The notes: generated by a model from the letters alone, not told the origin. Shown: positions 7,468 to 16,372, counted from the first letter of the stretch. The stretch: DNA of 55,759 nucleotides from JBDTVS01 sp040007095 (GCA_040007095.1 JBDTVS010000136.1:1-55759), one strand, 5' to 3'. Program-made: numbers and translations.

Positions 7468-7759
7468 GTTCTGTCGGGGCTGGGACACCCTATCTAGCCT
7501 CGACCCTTCGACAGAGAGTGTGTTCTGCCCCAGGCTTTCAATTGTCTGCTTGGGCAAAGCCGGTCCGTCGCACGACATTCTTACGAGCATAGGGTAGAGA
7601 GTTTCAGGCGCCAAGCCGTAGGCTTCTAGGCCTGGAGCAACACGGCGCCCGCTGACGCGGGACGCGTTGATCATTTGGTCCGCTGATCATCTGGTCATTG
7701 GATTGTTCGATGGCAATGCCAATGGCTACGCGACGGTTGACCAGATGATGGGATGAAGG
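7468..7759 (+). other. Long structured 5' leader of rpsL
   Basis: About 290 nt lie between the predicted promoter and rpsL without a convincing gene. Several pairings are visible: ACCCTAT with ATAGGGT; AAGCC-gta-GGCTT inside a GGCGCC/GGCGCC frame near 7600-7655; CCCGC-tgac-GCGGG just after; then the hairpin at 7686-7749. With the two repeat blocks above, this accounts for the whole gap 7129-7759. Confidence 0.5.
7686..7749. repeat. 12-bp perfect inverted repeat next to the rpsL ribosome binding site
   Basis: ATCATCTGGTCA at 7686-7697 is the exact complement of TGACCAGATGAT at 7738-7749, ten bases before the rpsL ATG. Inside, ATTGG pairs with CCAAT. The left flank 7671-7702 is built of 8-bp repeats (TTGATCAT, TTGGTCCG, CTGATCAT, CTGGTCAT). 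The stem would sit against the rpsL start and could affect its translation. The related element is at 8653-8721. Confidence 0.8.
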
Positions 7760-8137
7760 ATGCCGACAATCAGTCAGTTGGTGCGGGCCGGACGCAAGAA
7801 GATCGTCAGCAAGACCAAGAGCCCGGCGTTGCAGAACAGTCCCCAGAAGCGGGGTGTCTGCGTGCGCGTCTTCACGCAGACGCCGAAGAAGCCGAACTCC
7901 GCGCTCCGTAAGGTGGCGCGCGTGCGGTTGACCAACGGCATCGAGGTGACCACCTACATTCCCGGGGTCGGCCACAACCTGCAGGAGCATTCGCTCGTTC
8001 TCATCCGCGGCGGTCGTGTCAAGGACCTCCCCGGCGTGCGCTACCACGTGGTACGCGGGACGCTCGATGCCGTGGGCGTGGCGGGTCGGATGCAGGGTCG
8101 CTCCAAATATGGGGCAAAGCGGCCGAAGAAAGCGTAG
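7760..8137 (+). CDS. rpsL: 30S ribosomal protein S12
   Basis: The 125-residue decoding-site protein of the small subunit; its length is normal. The start MPTISQLVRAGRK, the loop with TPKKPNSALRKVARV and the IPGVGHNLQEHS segment are all conserved. Lysine is kept at both positions linked to streptomycin resistance (in PKKPNS and in GRVKDLPGVRYH), so a wild-type sensitive allele is expected. It is the first gene of the superoperon and follows a long leader. rpoC is not upstream, unlike in many bacteria. The short distance of its RBS from the hairpin at 7686-7749 is notable. Confidence 0.98.
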   Translation: MPTISQLVRAGRKKIVSKTKSPALQNSPQKRGVCVRVFTQTPKKPNSALRKVARVRLTNGIEVTTYIPGVGHNLQEHSLVLIRGGRVKDLPGVRYHVVRGTLDAVGVAGRMQGRSKYGAKRPKKA

Positions 8138-8151
8138 GACTGGGAGCAGCC

Positions 8152-8625
8152 ATGCCGAGACGACGAGTCATTGCCAAACGCGACATTCCGGCGGATCCGC
8201 TCTATCAGAGCGCGCTCGTGACCAAGTTCATCAACTGCGTGATGAGCGACGGGAAGCGGAGTACCGCGGAGCGCATTCTGTACAAGAGCTTCGACATCAT
8301 CAAAGAGAAGAGCGGCGACGATCCGCTGAAGGTCTTCAAGAAGGCGATCGACAACGTCAAGCCCAGTCTCGAGGTGAAGTCGCGGCGCGTCGGCGGCTCG
8401 AACTATCAGGTGCCGGTCGAAGTGAACCCGAACCGTCGTCTGTCGCTGAGCATTCGCTGGATTGTCGGCTACGCCACCTCTCGCGGCGATGGCAAGACGA
8501 TGCAGGAAAAGCTCGCCAGCGAACTGCTCGACGCGGCGAATCTGCGAGGGGGCGCCGTCAAGAAGCGCGAAGACACGCACCGGATGGCCGAAGCCAACAA
8601 GGCGTTTGCGCACTACCGATGGTAA
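8152..8625 (+). CDS. rpsG: 30S ribosomal protein S7
   Basis: A 157-residue primary 16S rRNA-binding protein that nucleates assembly of the 30S head. Conserved blocks include MPRRRVIAKRDIPADP, LVTKFINCVMSDGKRSTAE, VGGSNYQVPVEV and the C-terminal KREDTHRMAEANKAFAHYRW. It starts 14 bp after rpsL in the same transcript. In other bacteria S7 is the autogenous regulator of the str operon, acting between S12 and S7; here that gap is too short to hold a clear target, and the nearest large structure lies after rpsG. Confidence 0.98.
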   Translation: MPRRRVIAKRDIPADPLYQSALVTKFINCVMSDGKRSTAERILYKSFDIIKEKSGDDPLKVFKKAIDNVKPSLEVKSRRVGGSNYQVPVEVNPNRRLSLSIRWIVGYATSRGDGKTMQEKLASELLDAANLRGGAVKKREDTHRMAEANKAFAHYRW

Positions 8626-8652
8626 CGCCGACGTCCGCGCGCGCATTTGCTC

Positions 8653-8721
8653 ATCTGGTCCGCTGGTCATTTTGATCATGCCAAGTGATCAAGCGACGAG
8701 CAGATGACCACTTGACCAGAT
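8653..8721. repeat. Nested three-stem palindrome between rpsG and fusA
   Basis: Three nested stems are seen: ATCTGGTC (8653-8660) with GACCAGAT (8714-8721); TGGTCAT (8664-8670) with ATGACCA (8704-8710); TTGATCA (8672-8678) with TGATCAA (8686-8692). The right arm reads as 8-bp repeats (AGATGACC, ACTTGACC, AGATAACC). It shares TCATCTGGTC and TGGTCAT blocks with the element before rpsL, so both belong to one family. Confidence 0.85.
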
Positions 8722-8743
8722 AACCAGATTCAGAGACCCAGGA

Positions 8744-10870
8744 ATGCCCAGGCAGTCACCACTCGGCAAGACGCGGAACATCGGCATCATGGCGCACATC
8801 GATGCCGGGAAAACCACGACCACGGAACGGATCCTGTTCTACACCGGGATTACGTACAAGATTGGCGAAGTGCACGAAGGCACCGCGGTAATGGACTGGA
8901 TGGAGCAGGAGCAGGAGCGGGGGATCACGATCACTTCCGCCGCGACGACCTGTTTCTGGCGCGATCACCGCATCAACATCATCGATACTCCCGGGCACGT
9001 CGATTTCACGGCCGAGGTCGAGCGCTCGCTGCGCGTGCTCGACGGTGCGGTCGCGGTGTTCGATTCGGTGGCCGGCGTCGAGCCTCAATCGGAAACGGTC
9101 TGGCGTCAAGCCGACAAGTACCGGGTGCCGAGGATCTGCTTCGTCAACAAGATGGACCGCATCGGCGCGGATTTCAGGCGCACCTTCGACCAGATCATCT
9201 CCAAGCTCGAGGGTAACCCGGTCGCGATCCAGCTCCCGATCGGCGCCGAGGACAAGTTCCTCGGCGTGGTCGACCTGATCCAGATGAAGTCGATCACCTA
9301 CAAAGACGAAACGATGGGCGCGGATTACGTCGTCGGCGAGATTCCGGCCGACATGATGGACGACGTGAAGCACTTTCGCGAGCAGTTGATCGAGAAGGTC
9401 AGCGAGGCCGACGACAATATCCTCGAGAAGTACCTCCGCGGGGAAGAGCCGACGCAGGCCGAAATCAAAGCGGCGATTCGCAAGCGCGTCCTCAGTTCGG
9501 TCCACACCCCTGGCGAGTCGGCCTTTGTTCCGGTGATCTGCGGCTCGGCCTTCAAGAACAAGGGCGTCCAGCCGATGCTCGACGCCGTGGTCGACTTCCT
9601 CCCGTCTCCGGTGGACGTGCCGTCGATCACCGGCATCGATCCGGACAAGAAAGTCGACCCGGAGAATCCCGACGCGGTGTTGATCCAGCGCCCGGCGACC
9701 GACGACGCGCCGTTTGCGGCGTTGGCCTTCAAGATCATGACTGACCCGTTTGTCGGCCAGCTGACGTTCTTTCGGGTCTATTCGGGGGTTCTGACGGCGG
9801 GCGGCAGCGTCTACAACGCGACCAAGCAGCGCAGCGAGCGCATCGGTCGGCTCCTGAAGATGCACGCCAACAAACGCGAGGAGATCAAGGAAGTCTACGC
9901 CGGCGACATCGCGGCTGCGGTGGGTCTCAAGAGCGTGTCGACGGGGGACACGCTGTGCGACGAGAAGCACCCGATTGTGCTCGAGTCGATGGACTTCCCG
10001 AAGCCGGTCATCTCGCTGGCGATCGAGCCCAAGACGAAAGCCGATCAGGAGAAGCTCGGCATCGGCCTGCAGAAGCTGATGGCCGAGGACCCGACCTTCC
10101 GGGTCCAGACCGATCAGCAGACCGGCCAGGTGATTATCGCCGGCATGGGCGAACTGCATCTCGAGATCATCGTCGACCGCCTGAAGCGCGAATTCAACGT
10201 CGAGGCGAGCGTCGGCAAACCGCAAGTCGCCTACAAGGAAACGCTCACGCGTGCCGCTGACGGTGACGGACGCTACGTCAAGCAGACGGGCGGCCGCGGA
10301 CAGTACGGCCACGCGAAGATTCACCTCTATCCGGGCGAGCCGGGGAGCGGCTACATCTTCGAGAACGAAACCGTCGGCGGATCGATTCCCAAAGAGTTCA
10401 TCAAGCCGATCGACGAGGGGATCAAGGAAGCGCTCACGCGCGGTGTTCTCGCCGGCTACCCGATCGACGATGTGCGGATCGAGCTGTATGACGGGTCGTA
10501 TCACGACGTCGACTCGTCTGAAATGGCGTTCAAGATCGCCGGCTCGATGGCGTTCCAGGACGCGGCGAAGCGCGCCAGGCCGGTGCTGCTCGAACCGGTG
10601 ATGCGGGTCGAGGTCGTCGTCCCGAAGGAGCATATGGGCGACGTGATGGGCAATCTGTCCAGTCGGCGCGGTCAGATTCAGTCGCAAGAGGATCGCGGCG
10701 GCACGCAGATCATCCAGGCGCGCGTGCCCTTGTCGGAGATGTTCGGCTACGCGACCGATTTGCGATCGCGCACGCAAGGACGAGCGACCTACTCGATGCA
10801 TTTCGATCGCTACGAGCAGGCGCCGCCGTCGACCAGCGAGGAAGTCATCGCGCGGATGCAAGGGAAGTAA
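8744..10870 (+). CDS. fusA: Elongation factor G
   Basis: A 708-residue translocase GTPase. G1 is AHIDAGKTTTTERIL, the switch I region holds RGITITSAATT, G3 is DTPGHVDF, and G4 is NKMDRIGADF. Domains II-V follow, with the domain IV loop around GGRGQYGHAKI. Length and motifs are those of canonical EF-G. It lies 118 bp after rpsG across a palindromic element, and rpsJ follows after 16 bp. The usual tuf gene is absent. A second, divergent EF-G-like protein is encoded at 27797-29893. Confidence 0.98.
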   Translation: MPRQSPLGKTRNIGIMAHIDAGKTTTTERILFYTGITYKIGEVHEGTAVMDWMEQEQERGITITSAATTCFWRDHRINIIDTPGHVDFTAEVERSLRVLDGAVAVFDSVAGVEPQSETVWRQADKYRVPRICFVNKMDRIGADFRRTFDQIISKLEGNPVAIQLPIGAEDKFLGVVDLIQMKSITYKDETMGADYVVGEIPADMMDDVKHFREQLIEKVSEADDNILEKYLRGEEPTQAEIKAAIRKRVLSSVHTPGESAFVPVICGSAFKNKGVQPMLDAVVDFLPSPVDVPSITGIDPDKKVDPENPDAVLIQRPATDDAPFAALAFKIMTDPFVGQLTFFRVYSGVLTAGGSVYNATKQRSERIGRLLKMHANKREEIKEVYAGDIAAAVGLKSVSTGDTLCDEKHPIVLESMDFPKPVISLAIEPKTKADQEKLGIGLQKLMAEDPTFRVQTDQQTGQVIIAGMGELHLEIIVDRLKREFNVEASVGKPQVAYKETLTRAADGDGRYVKQTGGRGQYGHAKIHLYPGEPGSGYIFENETVGGSIPKEFIKPIDEGIKEALTRGVLAGYPIDDVRIELYDGSYHDVDSSEMAFKIAGSMAFQDAAKRARPVLLEPVMRVEVVVPKEHMGDVMGNLSSRRGQIQSQEDRGGTQIIQARVPLSEMFGYATDLRSRTQGRATYSMHFDRYEQAPPSTSEEVIARMQGK

Positions 10871-10886
10871 GGCAGAGACAAGACAT

Positions 10887-11222
<336 letters not shown>

Positions 11223-11225
11223 CTG

Positions 11226-11284
11226 ACGAGCCCGCCGAGCAACCGGCCGCCTGTTCGGCGTCCCGGTGCTCTCGGCGACCTCGT
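11226..11284. repeat. Interrupted hairpin between rpsJ and rplC
   Basis: ACGAG (11226-11230) pairs with CTCGT (11280-11284), GCCGAG (11234-11239) with CTCGGC (11271-11276), and CCGG (11243-11246) with CCGG (11263-11266). Together they form one long interrupted stem that fills most of the 82-bp gap before rplC. Confidence 0.75.
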
Positions 11285-11304
11285 TGGTTGGCCGTGGGGC
11301 ATAT

Positions 11305-11985
11305 ATGGTCACAGGAATCATCGGTAGGAAAGTCGGGATGACCCAGATCTTCGAGCCGGACGGCAACGTCTATCCGGCGACCGTGATCAAGGCAGGCCCG
11401 TGCGTCGTCGTCCAGTCGAAGACCCCGTCCACCGACGGCTACGAGTCGGTGCAACTCGGACTGGTCGAGGAGAAGCCCGCAAAGGTGCGCAAGCCGCTGG
11501 CCGGCCACTACAAGAAGGCCAACGTGCCGCCGACCCGGGTGCGCCGCGAAGTGAAGCTGGCGCCGGGCGGCGACGAAGTGAAGGCTGGCGACTCGGTGCT
11601 GGTGTCGATTTTCGCCAACGGCGAGCGCGTCGACATCATCGGCACCGGGCGCGGCAAGGGGTTTCAGGGCGTGATGAAGCGCCATCATTTCGCCGGCGGC
11701 GCGGCGACCCATGGTTCGATGTTCCACCGGGCTCCCGGATCGATTGGCGCCTCCTCTTTCCCATCGCGCGTCATCAAGGGCATGCGCGGGGCGGGCCGGA
11801 TGGGCGGCGGCCGGGTGACGATTCACAACCTGAAAGTGTTGCGCGTCGATGCCGACAATCACCTGCTGATCGTGAAGGGCGGTGTTCCGGGCGCGCCCGA
11901 CGGCTATGTGATCGTGCGCAAGGCCGTGACGCTGAAGAAGCTCAAGGTCGCGCAGGTGGAAAAGGTCAAGAAGACCAAGAAGTAG
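11305..11985 (+). CDS. rplC: 50S ribosomal protein L3
   Basis: A 226-residue early-assembly protein of the large subunit reaching the peptidyl transferase region. MVTGIIGRKVGMTQIF is the usual start, GRGKGFQGVMKRHHFAGG and the HRAPGSIGASSFPSRV loop are the conserved extension, and KGMRGAGRMGGGRVTI follows. ATG 11305 begins the conserved N-terminus; an upstream in-frame codon at 11266 would add unrelated residues. It is followed by a 13-bp tandem array and then rplD. Confidence 0.98.
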   Translation: MVTGIIGRKVGMTQIFEPDGNVYPATVIKAGPCVVVQSKTPSTDGYESVQLGLVEEKPAKVRKPLAGHYKKANVPPTRVRREVKLAPGGDEVKAGDSVLVSIFANGERVDIIGTGRGKGFQGVMKRHHFAGGAATHGSMFHRAPGSIGASSFPSRVIKGMRGAGRMGGGRVTIHNLKVLRVDADNHLLIVKGGVPGAPDGYVIVRKAVTLKKLKVAQVEKVKKTKK

Positions 11986-11987
11986 CG

Positions 11988-12052
11988 TCACGAAGATCTG
12001 TCACGAAGATTTGTTGCGAAGATTTGTTGCGAAGATTTGTTGCGAAGATTTG
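11988..12052. repeat. 13-bp tandem array B (5 copies) between rplC and rplD
   Basis: Five units in perfect 13-bp register: TCACGAAGATCTG (11988-12000), TCACGAAGATTTG (12001-12013), then TTGCGAAGATTTG three times (12014-12052). The array begins 2 bp after the rplC stop and is AT-richer than its surroundings. Confidence 0.95.
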
Positions 12053-12092
12053 ACGGGTCGAGCAGACCAAGCAACCACTGGAACCTACGTAT

Positions 12093-12713
12093 ATGCAACT
12101 CGATGTCGTGAACACCCAGAACGAGAAAGTCGGCGCCCTCGACCTCAACGACGAGGTGTTCGGCGGCCGTGTGAACACCGAGCTGATCTGGGAATCGGTC
12201 GTGCGGGCGAACGCTGCCGAGCGGCGCGGCACTCACGCCACGAAGAACCGGGCCCTCGTCAGCGGCAGCGGCAAAAAGCCCTGGAAGCAGAAGGGCACCG
12301 GCCGCGCGCGAATCGGGTCGATCCGCAACCCGCTGTGGCGGCACGGCGGCACGGTGTTCGGCCCGCAGCCTCGCAGCTACGAGTACCAGTTGCCCAAGAA
12401 GGTCGAGCGCGGCGCGCTCAGGGCGGCGTTGGCGCAGAAGCTGAAGGACGGCGCGCTCGTCGTTGTCGAAGCGTTGGCGGCCAGCGAGATCAAGACGAAG
12501 GCGGCGATCGAAATGCTGACGCGGCTGGGCGTCAGCGGCAAAGCGGTGCTCATCGACCTGGCGGTGGACGAGAACCTGGGACGGTCGGTTCGCAATGTGC
12601 CTGGCGTCTCGTTCGTCGCGAGCCGGCAGGTGACCGCGCGCGACGTGATGCACGCCCACCGTGTGGTCGTAACGCGTGGCGCGCTCGAGAAATTGCAGGA
12701 AGCACTCGCGTAA
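12093..12713 (+). CDS. rplD: 50S ribosomal protein L4
   Basis: A 206-residue exit-tunnel protein; in enteric bacteria it also represses the S10 operon. The N-terminal strand MQLDVVNTQNEKVGALDL, the tunnel-loop segment with KNRALVSGSGKKPWKQKGTG and RIGSIRNPLWRHGGTVFGP, and the C-terminal Rossmann-like half are as expected. Length is normal. It is 107 bp after rplC; most of that gap is the 13-bp array. Confidence 0.98.
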   Translation: MQLDVVNTQNEKVGALDLNDEVFGGRVNTELIWESVVRANAAERRGTHATKNRALVSGSGKKPWKQKGTGRARIGSIRNPLWRHGGTVFGPQPRSYEYQLPKKVERGALRAALAQKLKDGALVVVEALAASEIKTKAAIEMLTRLGVSGKAVLIDLAVDENLGRSVRNVPGVSFVASRQVTARDVMHAHRVVVTRGALEKLQEALA

Positions 12714-12754
12714 GGCCGTCGTGAGCACGCTGCGAGGTGCGCTGAGGATTCGTT

Positions 12755-13045
12755 ATGAAGCTGACAGATGTGATTAGACGGCCCCTGATAACCGAAAAGA
12801 CGTCGATCCTGCGCGAGGATGGCCGGACGATCGTGTTTCAGGTCGCGCAGGGCGCCAACAAGCTCGAGATCAAGCGTGCGGTCGAGCAGTTGCTCGGCTC
12901 CAAGGTCTCGGGCATACGTACCAGCATCGTGCACGGCAAGGTGAAGCGTCAGGGACGGTTTGCCGGACGGCGATCCGACTGGAAGAAAGCGTTCGTCAAG
13001 CTGCGCGCGGGTCAGAAGATGCCCGAATTCTTGGAAGGCGCGTAA
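12755..13045 (+). CDS. rplW: 50S ribosomal protein L23
   Basis: A 96-residue protein at the tunnel exit, the docking site for trigger factor and SRP. VIRRPLITEKTSILREDG is the conserved opening, and ANKLEIKRAVEQLLGSKV follows, ending in GQKMPEFLEGA. Normal length. It is 41 bp after rplD and 3 bp before rplB, so it is tightly coupled to L2. Confidence 0.97.
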   Translation: MKLTDVIRRPLITEKTSILREDGRTIVFQVAQGANKLEIKRAVEQLLGSKVSGIRTSIVHGKVKRQGRFAGRRSDWKKAFVKLRAGQKMPEFLEGA

Positions 13046-13048
13046 ATC

Positions 13049-13873
13049 ATGCCCATTCGCAAAATGAACCCGACGTCTCCCGGGCAGCGGTTCCAGACGG
13101 TCCAGGTATTCGACGAGATCACCGAGACCACGCCGCACAAGCCGCTGACCGAGCCGATCCACAGCACGGGCGGCCGCAACAATCGCGGCCAGCTGACTTC
13201 GTGGTGGCGTGGCGGCGGCCACAAGCGGACGTATCGGATCATCGATTTCAAGCGCGACAAGCACAACATCCCGGCGAAGGTGGCCACCATCGAGTACGAC
13301 CCGAATCGTTCGGCCCGGATCGCGCTGTTGACCTACGCCGATGGCGAAAAGCGCTACATCCTGCAGCCGGCCGGCTTGAAGGTGGGCGACACGCTCGTGT
13401 CCGGCGAGTCGGTGGACATCCTGCGGGGTAACGCCCTGCCGCTGAAGAACATTCCGCTCGGCACCCAGATCCACAACGTCGAGTTGCGCCCCGGCAAGGG
13501 CGGGCAGATCGCGCGCAGCGCGGGCTCGTCCGTGCAACTGGTGGCCAAGGAAGGCCAGTACGCGTCCGTCAAGATGCCCTCGAGCGAGATTCGGCATATT
13601 TTCATCGAGTGCTACGCGACGATCGGCCAGGTGGGCAACATCGAGCACGAGAACGTGTCGATTGGCAAGGCGGGGCGCAGCCGGTGGCTGGGCCAGCGTC
13701 CGCACGTGCGCGGCGTGGCCATGAACCCGGTCGATCACCCGCTCGGCGGCGGTGAAGGCAAGACCTCCGGCGGTCGCCATCCGGTGACGCCGTGGGGCAT
13801 GCCGACCAAGGGGTACAAGACGCGGAACCGGAAATCGACGGACAAATTCATCGTGCAACGGAGACAGAAGTGA
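13049..13873 (+). CDS. rplB: 50S ribosomal protein L2
   Basis: A 274-residue protein needed for peptidyl transferase and subunit joining. It has the STGGRNNRGQLTSWWRGGGHK-type N-terminal RNA-binding segment, the double beta-barrel core, and the C-terminal MNPVDHPLGGGEGKTSGG loop. The first histidine of that loop (equivalent to E. coli His229) is kept; the second is leucine here. Its stop overlaps the GTG start of rpsS by 4 bp. Confidence 0.98.
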   Translation: MPIRKMNPTSPGQRFQTVQVFDEITETTPHKPLTEPIHSTGGRNNRGQLTSWWRGGGHKRTYRIIDFKRDKHNIPAKVATIEYDPNRSARIALLTYADGEKRYILQPAGLKVGDTLVSGESVDILRGNALPLKNIPLGTQIHNVELRPGKGGQIARSAGSSVQLVAKEGQYASVKMPSSEIRHIFIECYATIGQVGNIEHENVSIGKAGRSRWLGQRPHVRGVAMNPVDHPLGGGEGKTSGGRHPVTPWGMPTKGYKTRNRKSTDKFIVQRRQK

Positions 13874-14196
13874 GTCGTTCACTCAAGAAGGGTCCTTTCG
13901 TCGACACCTCGCTGCTCGAGAAGATCGAGGTGATGAACCGGGGGGCGGACAAGAAGGTCATCAAGACCTGGTCACGCCGATCGACGGTCATACCCGAGAT
14001 GGTGGGTCACACTCTCGCGGTGCACAACGGGAAGAAGTTCATTCCGGTGTACCTGACCGAGAACATGGTGGGCCACAAGCTCGGAGAGTTCGCGCCGACG
14101 CGCACCTTCAAAGGTCATACGACGAAGGTCGCGGAGCGCGCGGCGACTTCCGCGCCGGCGGCGGGCGGCGCGAAGCCGGCAGGAGGAGCGTCATGA
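13870..14196 (+). CDS. rpsS: 30S ribosomal protein S19
   Basis: A 108-residue head protein that pairs with S13. SRSLKKGPFVDTSLLEKIE is the conserved start; TWSRRSTVIPEMVGHT and FIPVYLTENMVGHKLGEFA follow. The GTG start overlaps the rplB stop (GTGA). The C-terminus carries an Ala/Gly/Pro-rich tail of about 15 residues beyond the usual end. The last four bases overlap rplV (ATGA). Confidence 0.97.
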   Translation: MSRSLKKGPFVDTSLLEKIEVMNRGADKKVIKTWSRRSTVIPEMVGHTLAVHNGKKFIPVYLTENMVGHKLGEFAPTRTFKGHTTKVAERAATSAPAAGGAKPAGGAS

Positions 14197-14642
14197 TTCA
14201 GGCGCAGGCGACCGCACGCTACGTGCGCACATCGGCTCAGAAGGCGGGCCTGGTGCTGGCGCTCATTCGCGGCAAGGATGTCAACCACGCGCTTGCGGCG
14301 CTGCAGTTCGCGCGCAAGGGCGTCGCTGGCGACATTGCCAAGGTGCTGCGGTCGGCGATTGCCAATGCGCAGCAGAAGGCCGGGTTCAGCGGCGACGTCG
14401 ATCGGTTGTTCGTGTCGGCGTGCTTCGCGGATCAAGGTCCGTCGCAGAAGCGCGTGCGGCCGGCCCCGATGGGGCGTGCCTTCCGGGTGTTGAAGCGGAC
14501 CGCGCATCTGACCGTGCACGTGTCCGAACGGCCCGAGAAAGTCGTGCCGGTGGGTGGACCGGGCGAGGGCGCGCCGCGGCGGCCGCGTGCGGGAGCGAAA
14601 AAACAGACGTCGACGCGCGCCCCTCAGAAGGCGAAGGAGTAA
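14193..14642 (+). CDS. rplV: 50S ribosomal protein L22
   Basis: A 149-residue tunnel-wall protein. The N-terminal half (ATARYVRTSAQKAGLVLALI) and the tunnel hairpin GPSQKRVRPAPMGRAFR are conserved. It is longer than E. coli L22 (110) because of a basic, low-complexity C-terminal tail of about 35 residues. It overlaps rpsS by ATGA, and rpsC follows 2 bp later. Confidence 0.97.
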   Translation: MIQAQATARYVRTSAQKAGLVLALIRGKDVNHALAALQFARKGVAGDIAKVLRSAIANAQQKAGFSGDVDRLFVSACFADQGPSQKRVRPAPMGRAFRVLKRTAHLTVHVSERPEKVVPVGGPGEGAPRRPRAGAKKQTSTRAPQKAKE

Positions 14643-14644
14643 CC

Positions 14645-15340
<696 letters not shown>

Positions 15341-15448
15341 CCCATTAACGGGGAATTGGCGGGTAGGGCGGTTGGCCGGGTGGGACCAGTCGGACGAACG
15401 CCGCGAATAGTCGAACCGCCAGACCGAGGATAGCGGGTCAGAGGAACT

Positions 15449-15477
15449 GGCAGGTTGGGCCGACAGCCCTACCAGCC
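15449..15477. repeat. REP-like hairpin between rpsC and rplP
   Basis: GGCAGGTTGGGC (15449-15460) pairs at 10 of 12 positions with GCCCTACCAGCC (15466-15477) across a 5-base loop. Related GGCGGGTAGGGCGG sequence stands earlier in the same gap (from 15358). It shares GGCAGGT and CCTACCAGCC with the hairpin at 16373-16406. Confidence 0.75.
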
Positions 15478-15491
15478 TGGGGATTGCACCG

Positions 15492-15917
15492 ATGTTGATG
15501 CCGAAGAAAGTGAAGTTCCGCAAGCAACAGCGCGGACGAATGGCCGGAAAAGCGTGGCGGGGCTCGGATGTCTCGTTCGGCGACTTCGGACTGAAGGCGC
15601 TCGAGCCCTGCTGGCTGACCGACCGCCAGATCGAGGCGGCCCGCGTGGCGATGACGCGGTTCATCAAACGCGGCGGCAAGATCTGGGTGCGCGTGTTCCC
15701 CGACAAGCCGATCACCAAGAAGCCCCAGGAAACACGCATGGGGAAGGGCAAGGGCGCGCCGGATCAGTGGGTCGCGGTCGTCAAGCCCGGTCGTGTCTTG
15801 TTCGAGATGGAAGGGGTGAGCGAAACCGAGGCGCGGGAAGCGCTGAAGTTGGCGGCGGCGAAGCTGCCGATTCTCACGAAGTTCGCGACCCGTTTTGCGC
15901 AGGAGAAGATGCTATGA
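15492..15917 (+). CDS. rplP: 50S ribosomal protein L16
   Basis: A 141-residue protein near the A-site tRNA. MLMPKKVKFRKQQRGRM, RGGKIWVRVFPDKPITKKP and the conserved GKGKGAPDQWVAVVKPG are present. Normal length. The last 4 bp overlap the rpmC start (ATGA), which indicates translational coupling. Confidence 0.98.
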   Translation: MLMPKKVKFRKQQRGRMAGKAWRGSDVSFGDFGLKALEPCWLTDRQIEAARVAMTRFIKRGGKIWVRVFPDKPITKKPQETRMGKGKGAPDQWVAVVKPGRVLFEMEGVSETEAREALKLAAAKLPILTKFATRFAQEKML

Positions 15918-16105
15918 AGGCCGCCGAGCTGCGCGACCTGGGCGCCGACGAGCTCGGCACCCGGGAGCGCGACCTGACCGACCAGCTGTTCCGGCTGCGC
16001 ATCCAGAAATCGATGGGCCAGCTCGAAGCGCCGGCCAAAATGCGCACTGTGCGCCGTGACCTGGCGCGTGTGAAGACCGTGCTGCGGCAGAAGAAGGATT
16101 CCTGA
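15914..16105 (+). CDS. rpmC: 50S ribosomal protein L29
   Basis: A 63-residue two-helix protein near the tunnel exit. MKAAELRDLGADELGTRER and LFRLRIQKSMGQLEAPAKMR are the conserved segments, followed by RRDLARVKTVLRQK. ATG 15914 overlaps the rplP stop; the longer open frame upstream is spurious. rpsQ begins one base after its stop. Confidence 0.97.
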   Translation: MKAAELRDLGADELGTRERDLTDQLFRLRIQKSMGQLEAPAKMRTVRRDLARVKTVLRQKKDS

Positions 16106-16106
16106 C

Positions 16107-16361
16107 ATGGCTGCGAAGTCTGAAAAAGTCGGCGTCGTCATCAGCAACAAGATGCAGAAGAGCATCGTCGTCGCCGTCGAGTGGCAGGTGCGGCATGGAT
16201 TGTACGGCAAGGCCGAGCGCCGGACGTCGACGTTCATGGTGCACGACGAGGACAATACCGCCAAGCCCGGGGATATCGTCGAGATCGTGGAAACGCGTCC
16301 GCTCAGCCGCCGCAAACGGTGGGGGTTGAAACGTGTCGTGCGACAGGCCGCGCAGGTATAG
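16107..16361 (+). CDS. rpsQ: 30S ribosomal protein S17
   Basis: An 84-residue OB-fold protein. It has the typical GVVISNKMQKSIVVAVEW strand pair, HPLYGK is here HGLYGK, and HDEDNTAKPGDIVEIVETRPLSRRKRW is recognisable in order. It follows rpmC directly and ends 84 bp before rplN; that gap holds the second REP-like hairpin. Confidence 0.97.
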   Translation: MAAKSEKVGVVISNKMQKSIVVAVEWQVRHGLYGKAERRTSTFMVHDEDNTAKPGDIVEIVETRPLSRRKRWGLKRVVRQAAQV

Positions 16362-16372
16362 CGGGGACAGAT

